Source of the DNA: an uncultured Phycisphaerales bacterium
GTDB lineage: Bacteria > Planctomycetota > Phycisphaerae > WQYP01
NCBI GenBank assembly: GCA_903868035.1
Contig: CAIPTQ010000384.1
Coordinates: 1-11,416 of the forward strand
DNA: 11,416 nucleotides
Reading direction: 5' to 3'
The translations under genes were made by a program, and so were the position numbers. The notes under the pieces are model-generated. The model saw only the letters and a program-made list of their open reading frames with translations, was not told the origin of the DNA and made no database searches. Below, piece after piece: positions 1 through 4,787 of this stretch. Numbering within the stretch: position 1 is the first letter of the stretch; every line of letters starts with the position of its first letter.

Positions 1-2
1 AT

Positions 3-515
3 GGCGCGCCGCTGAAACTTGTGAATACGACCAAGGAGAAGATTACGGAGAAGTTTAGCTACTGGGCGCTGATGGCACCGGTGGCGGCGCTGGTAGGGGA
101 TGCCATTGCGGGGTCCGTGCCGGGGGCGATCATCAATATATTTGCGGGGATTCCGGCACCGACGAAGCATGAAATTGACCTGGATACGTACATTGCGAAT
201 AAACTTTACGTGTTTGGCACGTCGGGCTCGGTGATTGAGGATATGCGGATTGTGTTGCGCAAGGTGGAGACGGGGCAACTGGACACGAACACGTCGCTGG
301 ATGCGGTTTCAGGGATGGCGGGGGCGACGGATGGGATCCAGGCGATTGAGAAACGGACGCTGGCGGGGAAGATCATTGTGTATCCGATGCTGCATGAGGT
401 GCCGCTGATTCCGCTGAGCGAGCTGCACCAGCGGTATCCGACGGTGGCGGCGTTGCTGACGGACGGGCAATGGAACAAGCGGGCGGAGGGGGAGCTGCTG
501 CGGGTGGCAAAGTAG
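3..515 (+). CDS. Zinc-dependent (MDR-type) dehydrogenase, C-terminal part (5' partial)
   Basis: The reading frame is open from the left edge, so the true start lies outside the window; the GTG at 21 is internal. The visible 170 residues resemble the C-terminal half of medium-chain, zinc-dependent alcohol or polyol dehydrogenases of the sorbose-1-phosphate-reductase-like group. They show a hydrophobic strand ending in INIFAGIPAP, then IDLDTYIANKLYVFGTSGS, then a helix IEDMRIVLRKVETGQLD, and a final AGKIIVYP strand near the C-terminus. Such enzymes oxidise or reduce sugar alcohols with NAD(P) in the cytoplasm. The N-terminal zinc ligands and most of the Rossmann fold are not visible, so substrate and cofactor cannot be stated. 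The gene appears to be ordinary host chromosome flanking the inserted element. It ends 50 bases before the tRNA gene. Class assignment is moderately sure; exact enzyme is unknown. Confidence 0.72.
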   Translation, partial: GAPLKLVNTTKEKITEKFSYWALMAPVAALVGDAIAGSVPGAIINIFAGIPAPTKHEIDLDTYIANKLYVFGTSGSVIEDMRIVLRKVETGQLDTNTSLDAVSGMAGATDGIQAIEKRTLAGKIIVYPMLHEVPLIPLSELHQRYPTVAALLTDGQWNKRAEGELLRVAK

Positions 516-516
516 G

Positions 517-545
517 TGGACAAGGGACAAGGGGATTTGTATGAT
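517..545 (+). promoter_or_regulatory. Sigma70-type promoter of the tRNA-Val gene
   Basis: TGGACA at 517-522 (five of six matches to TTGACA) and TATGAT at 540-545 (five of six matches to TATAAT) are separated by exactly 17 bases. Transcription would start near 552, leaving a leader of about 14 bases before the tRNA. The -35 box begins two bases after the dehydrogenase stop codon. Confidence 0.7.
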
Positions 546-565
546 TTTCGGAGTGAAGGGCCTGC

Positions 566-639
566 GGGCGATTAGCTCAGTTGGTTAGAGCGCATGCATG
601 ACACGCATGAGGTCACAGGTTCGACTCCTGTATCGCCCA
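566..639 (+). tRNA. tRNA-Val (anticodon GAC)
   Basis: A full cloverleaf can be folded. The acceptor stem is GGGCGAT at 566-572 with ATCGCCC at 632-638, with discriminator A639. The D stem is GCTC/GAGC (575-578 with 588-591). The anticodon stem is CATGC/GCATG (593-597 with 605-609), with loop ATGACAC and anticodon GAC at 600-602. The variable loop is five bases. The T stem is ACAGG/CCTGT (615-619 with 627-631), with loop TTCGACT. All stems are perfectly paired. CCA is not encoded. The integrase gene starts about 100 bases downstream and points away, so this tRNA is the likely attachment target and its 3' end appears intact at this junction. Confidence 0.97.
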
Positions 640-640
640 G
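612..640 (+). other. Probable attachment site side (attL) at the 3' end of tRNA-Val
   Basis: Many tyrosine integrases recombine in the T arm or anticodon arm of a tRNA gene and restore its 3' end. The integrase lies immediately downstream, so the crossover is expected in this stretch. This is inferred from gene order only. The partner repeat of the tRNA 3' end is not found elsewhere in the window, so neither the core nor the right end can be defined. Confidence 0.5.
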
Positions 641-657
641 TATGTAAACCTTGCTGA

Positions 658-700
658 ACGCGTGAGTTACGCGTACCCGCCTTGTGATTCATAAAGGCGG
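658..700. repeat. Short repeats between the tRNA and the integrase (possible integrase or excisionase arm sites)
   Basis: Two copies of the self-complementary hexamer ACGCGT (658-663 and 669-674) lie 11 bases apart. They are followed by an inverted repeat CCGCCTT (677-683) / AAGGCGG (694-700) with a 10-base loop. No T-run follows, so this is not a convincing terminator. The position between tRNA and integrase is where arm-type recombinase or excisionase sites are usual; that role is inference. Confidence 0.35.
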
Positions 701-713
701 CGCAGCCGAGAAC

Positions 714-730
714 CACGGTATTGTACCGTG
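714..730. promoter_or_regulatory. Perfect inverted repeat just upstream of the integrase ribosome binding site
   Basis: CACGGTA (714-720) and TACCGTG (724-730) are perfect 7-base arms around TTG. The element ends three bases before the GGAG (734-737) that serves the integrase. It could be an operator for a repressor of the integrase or a hairpin in its leader. The sequence is unlike the operators at 2496-2551. Confidence 0.5.
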
Positions 731-744
731 CTTGGAGCGCCGCC

Positions 745-2085
745 ATGCCACGTACCCCCAAAATCCCCCCGTATCGCCTTCACAAGCCCTCTGGCCAGGC
801 CGTCGCGACCTTCAGCGGCCGCACGCACTATCTGGGCAAGTTCAACAGCCCGGAGAGCCGGCAGAAATACGCAACGCTGCTGACGGAGTGGAATGCCGCC
901 GGCCACCAGCTTCCGCCGCGCCCTGAATCCAGTCTGACCATCGCACAACTTGCCGTCGCCTTCATTGCCCATGCCGACGCGTTCTATCGTGGCGCCGACG
1001 GGGAGCCCACGGGAGAGGCCGAGGGGTATCGCTTTGCCCTGCGCCCCCTCAATCGACTGTACAGCCGGCTGCCGGCGGAGGAGTTTTCGCCCCTCAAGCT
1101 GCGGGCGGTGCGGGAGGAGATGATCCGGATGGGATGGGTGCGGACCAGCATCAATCACCAGGTGCACCGAATCCGCAACATGTTCCGCTGGGCCGAATCC
1201 CACGAAATGCTCCCGCGCGGCTGCCACGTCTATGAGACGCTGCGGACGGTCGAGGCGCTGAAGGCCGGCCGGTCGAAGGCGGCGGAGTCCGAGCCGGTCA
1301 AGCCGGTGGCGCCGGCGATGATTAATGCCGCGCTCCCCCTGGTGTCGGCGCAGGTGGGGGCGATGATCCGCCTGCAACTCCTGACGGGGATGCGCCCGGG
1401 GGAACTCTGCATGATGCGGACGGCGGACGTCGACGTGAGCGGGGAGGTGTGGACCTATACCCCCGCCAGCCATAAGACGGCCTACCGCGGCAAGCGGCGG
1501 ACGATCTACCTTGGGCCCCAGGCGCAGGAAATTCTGCGGCCGTGGCTGCGGGCGCCGGCGCGGCGGGAGGAGTTCCTGTTTTCGCCGGCGGAGGCGGAGG
1601 CGGCGCGGCTGGAGGCCCTGGCCCGGTCCACGGGGAAGCGCACGCCCTCCCGGCTCAAGCGGATGACCCGGGCCAGGGGGCGGTGTCGGCGGCGGGCCCC
1701 TGGAGACTGTTACGACGTGGCCACGTACCGGCGGGCGATCGCCCGGGCGTGCGACCAGGCGTTTGCGCTGCCGGCGGAGCTGGCGGCGATGCACAAGGTT
1801 TACCGCAAGTGGGTGGACAAGTGGACCTACGCCCACAAGGCGCGGCCCCGACTGGCGGAGATGCCGGCGGAGATCCGGGAGGCGTACCAGGCGGTGGAGG
1901 CGTACCGGGCGGAGCATCGGTGGAATCCCCATCGTCTCCGCCACAACGCGGCGACGGAACTGCGGCGGCGGTTCGGGATTGAGGCGGCGAGCGTGGTACT
2001 CGGACACGCCACGCCCGCGGTGACGGAAATCTATGCCGAGCGCGATGAGGGGCGGGCGGCGCGGATCATGGGGGAAGTGGGATGA
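745..2085 (+). CDS. Tyrosine recombinase / phage-type integrase
   Basis: This 446-residue protein should cut and rejoin DNA to insert or excise the element at the adjacent tRNA-Val gene. The ATG at 745 is chosen because GGAG (734-737) sits seven bases upstream; an in-frame TTG at 721 lies in an inverted repeat and has no such signal. The N-terminal part (about 1-60) has basic and aromatic residues typical of an arm-binding domain, then a SAM-like core-binding region (about 65-175). The catalytic domain shows Arg217 (TGMRPGE), Lys244 (SHKT), His396 and Arg399 (PHRLRH), His421 (LGHAT) and the nucleophile Tyr430 (EIYAE). About 95 basic and helical residues (300-394) lie between Lys and HxxR, longer than in phage lambda Int and, from memory, seen in planctomycete integrases. 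It converges with the small leftward gene at 2097-2201. All catalytic residues are present, so it is probably active. Confidence 0.95.
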   Translation: MPRTPKIPPYRLHKPSGQAVATFSGRTHYLGKFNSPESRQKYATLLTEWNAAGHQLPPRPESSLTIAQLAVAFIAHADAFYRGADGEPTGEAEGYRFALRPLNRLYSRLPAEEFSPLKLRAVREEMIRMGWVRTSINHQVHRIRNMFRWAESHEMLPRGCHVYETLRTVEALKAGRSKAAESEPVKPVAPAMINAALPLVSAQVGAMIRLQLLTGMRPGELCMMRTADVDVSGEVWTYTPASHKTAYRGKRRTIYLGPQAQEILRPWLRAPARREEFLFSPAEAEAARLEALARSTGKRTPSRLKRMTRARGRCRRRAPGDCYDVATYRRAIARACDQAFALPAELAAMHKVYRKWVDKWTYAHKARPRLAEMPAEIREAYQAVEAYRAEHRWNPHRLRHNAATELRRRFGIEAASVVLGHATPAVTEIYAERDEGRAARIMGEVG

Positions 2086-2096
2086 TGATCGGGGAA

Positions 2097-2201
2097 TCAA
2101 TTCGTCGCGGCCCGGAGCAGCGCTTCGCGTTCCTTGGCTGTCACGCGGACATTGACCGCCATGGAGAGCCGAGCGTCGGGTTCTTTTTGGGGTCGAGCCA
2201 T
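2097..2201 (-). CDS. Very small ribbon-helix-helix-like protein (34 residues), possibly a truncated gene
   Basis: The leftward frame starts at ATG 2201 with AAGGA seven bases upstream and stops at 2097-2099. The peptide begins MARPQKEPDARL and continues VNVRVTAKEREALLRAA. That matches the start of Arc/MobC-type ribbon-helix-helix proteins: a basic arm, a beta-strand VNVRVT, then the first helix KEREALLRAA. Full members are usually 50 to 130 residues with a second helix; this one ends after the first helix. It lies 30 bases after the upstream repressor-like gene and probably shares its transcript. Either it is a remnant cut off where the integrase gene ends (12 bases away), or it is a genuine micro-protein. 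The strong ribosome binding site argues that translation is still possible. Function is not established. Confidence 0.5.
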   Translation of the reverse strand: MARPQKEPDARLSMAVNVRVTAKEREALLRAATN

Positions 2202-2231
2202 GGCTTATTCCTTCAACAAGACGCCGGAAAA

Positions 2232-2471
2232 TCACTCATCGGTGTAGCGCAGGCCGAGAATGCGGTTGAGGCGCTCCATGTTTTCCACGCTGATACCGGC
2301 ATCGCCGCGCAGGTAGTCGTAAATGAGGCTGCGGCTGGTGCCGGCGGGGAGCTGGGCATGCAGCCAGTAGATGCTCTTTTTCTTGCGCTGCAGGGCCTGT
2401 TTGACGGCCTGGCGATGGTCGGTCCATTTGGCCATGGAGGCTCCGGATTGAGGGGATGCGTGCGCTGGCAT
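2232..2471 (-). CDS. Small Cro/XRE-like DNA-binding protein, probable repressor of the early promoter
   Basis: The 79-residue leftward protein has a basic N-terminal helix (KWTDHRQAVKQALQRKK) and then a Cro/C1-type helix-turn-helix: SIYWLHAQLPAG, SRSLIYDYLRGDAG, and ISVENMERLNRILGL as the following helices. This pattern (start helix, recognition helix with Y-YLRG, then GIS-ENMERL---LGL) is typical of XRE-family regulators. Two starts are possible. ATG 2471 has GGAG eight bases upstream; ATG 2435, giving 67 residues beginning MAKWTDH, has GGAG five bases upstream. The longer form is listed. The gene is divergent from the rightward operon, and the spacer holds several operators and a good rightward promoter, so it most likely represses that promoter and possibly itself. 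DNA binding is well supported by the motif; the regulatory target is inferred from position. Confidence 0.8.
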   Translation of the reverse strand: MPAHASPQSGASMAKWTDHRQAVKQALQRKKKSIYWLHAQLPAGTSRSLIYDYLRGDAGISVENMERLNRILGLRYTDE

Positions 2472-2483
2472 CGTACTGTCTCC

Positions 2484-2497
2484 TACAAAATTTTGTA
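2484..2497. promoter_or_regulatory. Perfect 14-bp palindrome upstream of the repressor-like gene
   Basis: TACAAAATTTTGTA is fully self-complementary and AT-rich in a GC-rich setting. It abuts the GGAG of the leftward gene starting at 2471 and touches the left operator by two bases. As RNA it would fold poorly because it has no loop, so a DNA-binding site is more likely, perhaps for autoregulation or promoter melting. Confidence 0.55.
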
Positions 2498-2516
2498 TTA
2501 CGCCTTGACCGTAATA
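2496..2516. promoter_or_regulatory. Operator 1: 21-bp inverted repeat over the -35 box
   Basis: Arms TATTACG (2496-2502) and CGTAATA (2510-2516) are perfectly complementary around a 7-base spacer. The -35 hexamer of the rightward promoter (2505-2510) lies inside it, so a bound dimer would block RNA polymerase. Operator 2 has the same design. Confidence 0.7.
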
Positions 2517-2534
2517 ACCGATGGGCGGTATATT
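2505..2534 (+). promoter_or_regulatory. Rightward early promoter
   Basis: TTGACC (2505-2510) and TATATT (2529-2534) are each five of six matches to consensus and are separated by 18 bases. Transcription would start near 2541 and run into the genes from 2623 to the terminator at 4566. Both hexamers are overlapped by operators. No equally clear leftward promoter is visible, although the divergent gene implies one. Confidence 0.7.
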
Positions 2535-2551
2535 ACGCCCCCGACGTAACA
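2531..2551. promoter_or_regulatory. Operator 2: 21-bp inverted repeat over the -10 box and start point
   Basis: Arms TATTACG (2531-2537) and CGTAACA (2545-2551) differ from perfect complementarity at one base and flank a 7-base spacer. The left nine bases, TATTACGCC, are identical to those of operator 1, which lies exactly 35 bp to the left. The site covers part of the -10 box and the expected start of transcription. Confidence 0.65.
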
Positions 2552-2562
2552 AATGCAATCGC

Positions 2563-2596
2563 GTGAACCGAGCATGGGCGCCGGCCCCGTGCCTGA
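2563..2596 (+). repeat. Leader hairpin repeat, copy 1
   Basis: This stretch matches 2854-2888 at about 31 of 35 aligned positions. Its core folds as GCATGGG (2572-2578) with CCCGTGC (2586-2592), a seven-pair stem with one G-U pair. It lies in the 5' leader just upstream of the gene at 2623. The copy and the conserved fold suggest an RNA or protein-binding element placed before two successive genes. Confidence 0.5.
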
Positions 2597-2622
2597 GCGT
2601 GTAGCCGGCCAGGAGATACACC

Positions 2623-2823
2623 ATGAAAACGAAATTTTCGGAACGATTGGAGCGAGCGGCCGCGGGCGGCGTGGAGGAGTTGCTGCGGGAGGCGGTACGG
2701 TGTGGGGAGGAGGCGGTGCGGGCGGAGTTGGGGGCGCCGCTGGCGGCGCGGCTGCGTTTTGAAGAGGCCGTACTACTGGACGAATCGCCGAATCCGGACT
2801 TGATCCAGGCGGCGGTGAATTGA
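2623..2823 (+). CDS. Small hypothetical protein (first gene of the early operon)
   Basis: This 66-residue protein is not recognised. The start ATG is supported by GGAG eight bases upstream. The sequence is mostly one or two amphipathic helices rich in Glu, Arg, Ala and Leu (ERLERAAAGGVEELLREAVRCGEEAVRAELG), ending in a more polar tail with DESPNPDL. It has no cysteine pairs or membrane segments. It is the first gene after the operator-controlled promoter, a position where phages often carry small regulators or host-takeover factors, but no specific role can be given. A longer overlapping frame from 2553 lacks a ribosome binding site and was not used. Confidence 0.65.
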   Translation: MKTKFSERLERAAAGGVEELLREAVRCGEEAVRAELGAPLAARLRFEEAVLLDESPNPDLIQAAVN

Positions 2824-2853
2824 TCGGCCCGCGGGCGCGTGGCCCGCAGCCAG

Positions 2854-2888
2854 GTGAACCGGGCATGGGCTGCCGGCCCCGCGCCCGA
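2854..2888 (+). repeat. Leader hairpin repeat, copy 2
   Basis: This second copy of the element at 2563-2596 precedes the gene at 2924. It folds as CGGGCATGGG (2860-2869) with CCCGCGCCCG (2878-2887), ten positions with one A-C mismatch and one G-U pair, around an eight-base loop. Just upstream, GCGGGC (2831-2836) and GCCCGC (2842-2847) form another small hairpin without a T-run. Confidence 0.5.
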
Positions 2889-2923
2889 TCGATTCCCCGC
2901 CGGCAAAGGAACCAGGTGGAACC

Positions 2924-3358
2924 ATGAAAGTTACGAAGAGTCGTGAATCCGTACAGAGGTTGAGGAAGCCGGCCGCACTCTCCAAACCTATCGCCGAAGC
3001 GGAGACGCTGGCATGCCAGTTACAGGAAGGGGAGCCTCTGCCCCTGGTGAACTTCCTGGAGCGCCTGCATCGTCTGGAGTGTGACATTTCGACGATGCGG
3101 GAGGCTTGCACGGGTGACAACAGGGATGAGGGTGTGCCGGAGATATTGATCGAAGGCCAGGTGCTCACGTGTAACGACCCGGTATTATGGAAAGAACTCT
3201 CTGATAAAATCACCGGATGCAGGGCGCTGGTGCTTCAGGTTTTGGAAACCGCCATCTCTGAGCACCTGGCCAAGGAATTCATGGGGGAAATTCCAGTCCG
3301 GGAGATCATCCCCCCGACGCGCAGGCTGTCGGCAAAGGAGGCGGCGCATGCAAAATGA
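2924..3358 (+). CDS. Hypothetical protein, early operon
   Basis: This 144-residue protein is not recognised. AGGTGG lies six bases before the start ATG. It begins with a basic segment (MKVTKSRESVQRLRKPAAL) and continues as a mainly helical, acidic region: LPLVNFLERLHRLECDISTM, then ALVLQVLETAISEHLAKEF. It closes with a Pro/Arg-rich stretch and ends within the start of the next gene. No catalytic motif, zinc site or signal sequence is seen. It overlaps the excisionase-like gene at 3348 by 11 bases, so the two are translationally coupled and probably function in the same early programme. Confidence 0.75.
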   Translation: MKVTKSRESVQRLRKPAALSKPIAEAETLACQLQEGEPLPLVNFLERLHRLECDISTMREACTGDNRDEGVPEILIEGQVLTCNDPVLWKELSDKITGCRALVLQVLETAISEHLAKEFMGEIPVREIIPPTRRLSAKEAAHAK

Positions 3359-3560
3359 AAATAACTGGGACGGGCTCCCCGAAATCCTGACGCCGGTACA
3401 CCTGAAAACGCTATCGCAGGTGGCACGCACCTGTACGCTCACCGCCTGGGTGAACGAAGGCCGGCTGCCCCGGCCTGTGATCAAATCAGGCAACATCATC
3501 CGCTGGCGCAAGGAAGATGTACGCGCCCACCTGGAGCGGCGGGCGCATATGGGCTATTGA
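3348..3560 (+). CDS. AlpA/excisionase-like winged-helix protein
   Basis: This 70-residue protein has a very strong ribosome binding site, AAAGGAGG, six bases before its ATG. Its core, LTPVHLKTLSQVARTCTLTAWVNEGRLPRPVIKSGN..IRWRKEDVRAHLE, follows the helix-turn-helix plus wing layout of the MerR-like HTH_17/AlpA family: a helix, a recognition helix TLTAWVNEG, LPRPV at the turn, a wing containing the RW pair, and a closing helix. Such proteins act as excisionases that redirect the integrase, or as small transcription regulators. It overlaps the preceding gene and is followed by a larger protein (3621-4505) whose C-terminal domain is clearly related to it. Excisionase is the leading idea since no other candidate is closer to the integrase, but a purely regulatory role is equally possible. 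Confidence 0.72.
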   Translation: MQNENNWDGLPEILTPVHLKTLSQVARTCTLTAWVNEGRLPRPVIKSGNIIRWRKEDVRAHLERRAHMGY

Positions 3561-3620
3561 CTCTCCACACCCCCCCCACTGATTCCCCACACCCCCAAAA
3601 CCCCCACGGAAAGGCAAGCC

Positions 3621-4505
3621 ATGAAGAAACGCGAATTGGATGACACGGGGGATGATACCGCCCGGCAACTCTTCAAACTGGCGCGCCGCATGGAGAAATC
3701 CGGACTGCGCTACATCGGAGACGCGGACCAGGTAAAAGCGGCGGGGGTGCCGGAACTTTTGCTGTTGGCGGGGGTGGCGCTCGAGGCCCTGGCGGCGGCG
3801 CAGGCCGCCGGCCAACCCACACCCGCCGAAGTGCTCCAGGCCTGGCGGTGGGAAGTCTTCAACACGGCCGGCGGGATCTTCCTGGGGGAATGGGTGCGGA
3901 AACTGCCGGACCAGGAGCAACGCTACTTCCTGCAGGTGGTGCGGGATACGGTGCCGATGGCGGCGGGCATAACGGCGGCGCAGGTGTGGACCTGGTGGAA
4001 ACAAGAGCCGGCGGAGCGCCGCGCGGCGTTTATTCGCGAGGCGCAGGCGTATGAACTGGCGGAAGCGCGGCGCCGGCGCTCCGATCCGGAAGAAAGCGCT
4101 TCCCCCATCGTCGGCCGGATCGGAGTTCCGGTACAACCCAAACCGCCCGACAACCCCACGCCCGCGGCCGCGGCGACGATGACGCCCACGCCCGCAGCGA
4201 TGACGCCGGCGAAACCGAAAATCCAGTTGACCACGGCGGATCGGGCGGCGCTGGCGTCGCCGGCGATCCGGTGGGCGGAGTTGCCGATCTTGCTCACCGT
4301 AGTCAACATGAAACGCCTCTTCCGCTCCAATTCCATCAGCACTTTGCATCGGTACGCCTACATACCCCGGCCGGTGATCACGTCGGGGAACGTGGTGCGC
4401 TGGCAAAAGGAGACAGTGCGCCAATTCCTGGAGGAGCGCCGGCGCAAGCTGCTTGCCGATGGCGTCCCCGAACCGGCCGGAAATCAGGTGACGGATGGGC
4501 GTTAA
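3621..4505 (+). CDS. Fusion protein: unknown N-terminal domain, Pro/Ala/Thr linker, AlpA-like winged helix
   Basis: This 294-residue protein starts at ATG 3621, with AAAGG six bases upstream. Residues 1-155 are helical and Trp/Glu/Arg-rich, of unknown family. Residues 168-200 form a low-complexity linker of Pro, Thr and Ala. Residues 219-274 repeat the fold of the previous gene: 'RPVI-SGN--RW-KE-VR--LE-RR' is shared with the 3348-3560 product. This indicates duplication of the DNA-binding domain followed by fusion. The N-terminal part may recruit a partner or form oligomers. A C-rich, 60-base spacer separates it from the upstream gene, and a strong terminator follows 60 bases after its stop, so it is the last gene of this operon. 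DNA binding is likely; the biological role is not known. Confidence 0.78.
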   Translation: MKKRELDDTGDDTARQLFKLARRMEKSGLRYIGDADQVKAAGVPELLLLAGVALEALAAAQAAGQPTPAEVLQAWRWEVFNTAGGIFLGEWVRKLPDQEQRYFLQVVRDTVPMAAGITAAQVWTWWKQEPAERRAAFIREAQAYELAEARRRRSDPEESASPIVGRIGVPVQPKPPDNPTPAAAATMTPTPAAMTPAKPKIQLTTADRAALASPAIRWAELPILLTVVNMKRLFRSNSISTLHRYAYIPRPVITSGNVVRWQKETVRQFLEERRRKLLADGVPEPAGNQVTDGR

Positions 4506-4565
4506 ATCAGGTACGATGATGCCCTCAAGGCGCGGCTGGCCGGCCGCGGTTCTCTTGTTGAGACG

Positions 4566-4606
4566 AGCCCGCACATCGCATGCAGCGATGGGCGGGCTTT
4601 CCTTTT
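4566..4606 (+). terminator. Intrinsic terminator of the early operon
   Basis: AGCCCGC (4566-4572) pairs with GCGGGCT (4592-4598), and CATCGC (4574-4579) pairs with GCGATG (4585-4590). That gives a 13-pair stem with a single A-G mismatch and a five-base loop. The stem runs into TTCCTTTT on the rightward strand. No T-run exists on the other strand. It isolates the 2623-4505 operon from the gene at 4788. Confidence 0.85.
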
Positions 4607-4739
4607 GCATGTTGCCCGCCGGCACGGCCGGCGCGTAGGATGTTGTTGACCACGGCCGGAAGATCCCGGCCCACACGAAAGGGACGGCGGCGGCTGTTGC
4701 AACGGCCTCCGCCAAGCGGACTCCTGGAGGCTGCCGGCA
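4607..4739 (+). other. Non-coding GC-rich stretch upstream of the 321-residue gene
   Basis: No convincing gene is seen here. The sequence is rich in complementary GC words, for example GGCCGG (4654-4659) with CCGGCC (4666-4671). A TTGACC lies at 4646-4651 but no matching -10 box follows. The gene at 4788 must have some promoter after the terminator, so an unrecognised or non-sigma70 promoter may lie here. Confidence 0.4.
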
Positions 4740-4785
4740 TTCACCTGGCGGCGGCCTCCAGGGCCGGCCCTGAAAGCCAGGTGAA
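4740..4785 (+). promoter_or_regulatory. Long nested hairpin covering the ribosome binding site of the 4788 gene
   Basis: TTCACCTGGC (4740-4749) and GCCAGGTGAA (4776-4785) are perfect 10-base inverted repeats. Between them lies the perfect palindrome CAGGGCC/GGCCCTG (4759-4772). The right arm contains AGGTGA, the only Shine-Dalgarno-like sequence for the ATG at 4788. Folded RNA would hide it, suggesting translational control. The same decamer GCCAGGTGAA occurs at 2849-2858. Confidence 0.6.
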
Positions 4786-4787
4786 GC

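Noticed and set aside
1..15. ATG at position 1 as a gene start
   Set aside because: It meets a stop after four codons and is out of frame with the dehydrogenase.
721..747. TTG at 721 as integrase start
   Set aside because: It lies in the loop of an inverted repeat with no Shine-Dalgarno sequence, whereas ATG 745 has GGAG at seven bases.
667..2235. Long leftward open frame (522 codons) opposite the integrase
   Set aside because: It is antisense to a complete integrase with all catalytic residues; its translation is Arg/Pro/His-rich low complexity typical of a GC-rich shadow frame.
2082..2549. Rightward open frame after the integrase
   Set aside because: It runs antisense through the small leftward peptide gene, the repressor-like gene and the operator region; the leftward proteins have clear motifs and ribosome binding sites.
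2553..2762. Rightward open frame beginning before the 66-residue gene
   Set aside because: It overlaps most of the 2623 gene in another frame, has no ribosome binding site, and becomes Gly-rich low complexity.
3486..4715. Long leftward open frame (409 codons)
   Set aside because: Antisense to the fusion protein gene and across its terminator; composition is Arg/Pro/Gly-rich with no recognisable domain.
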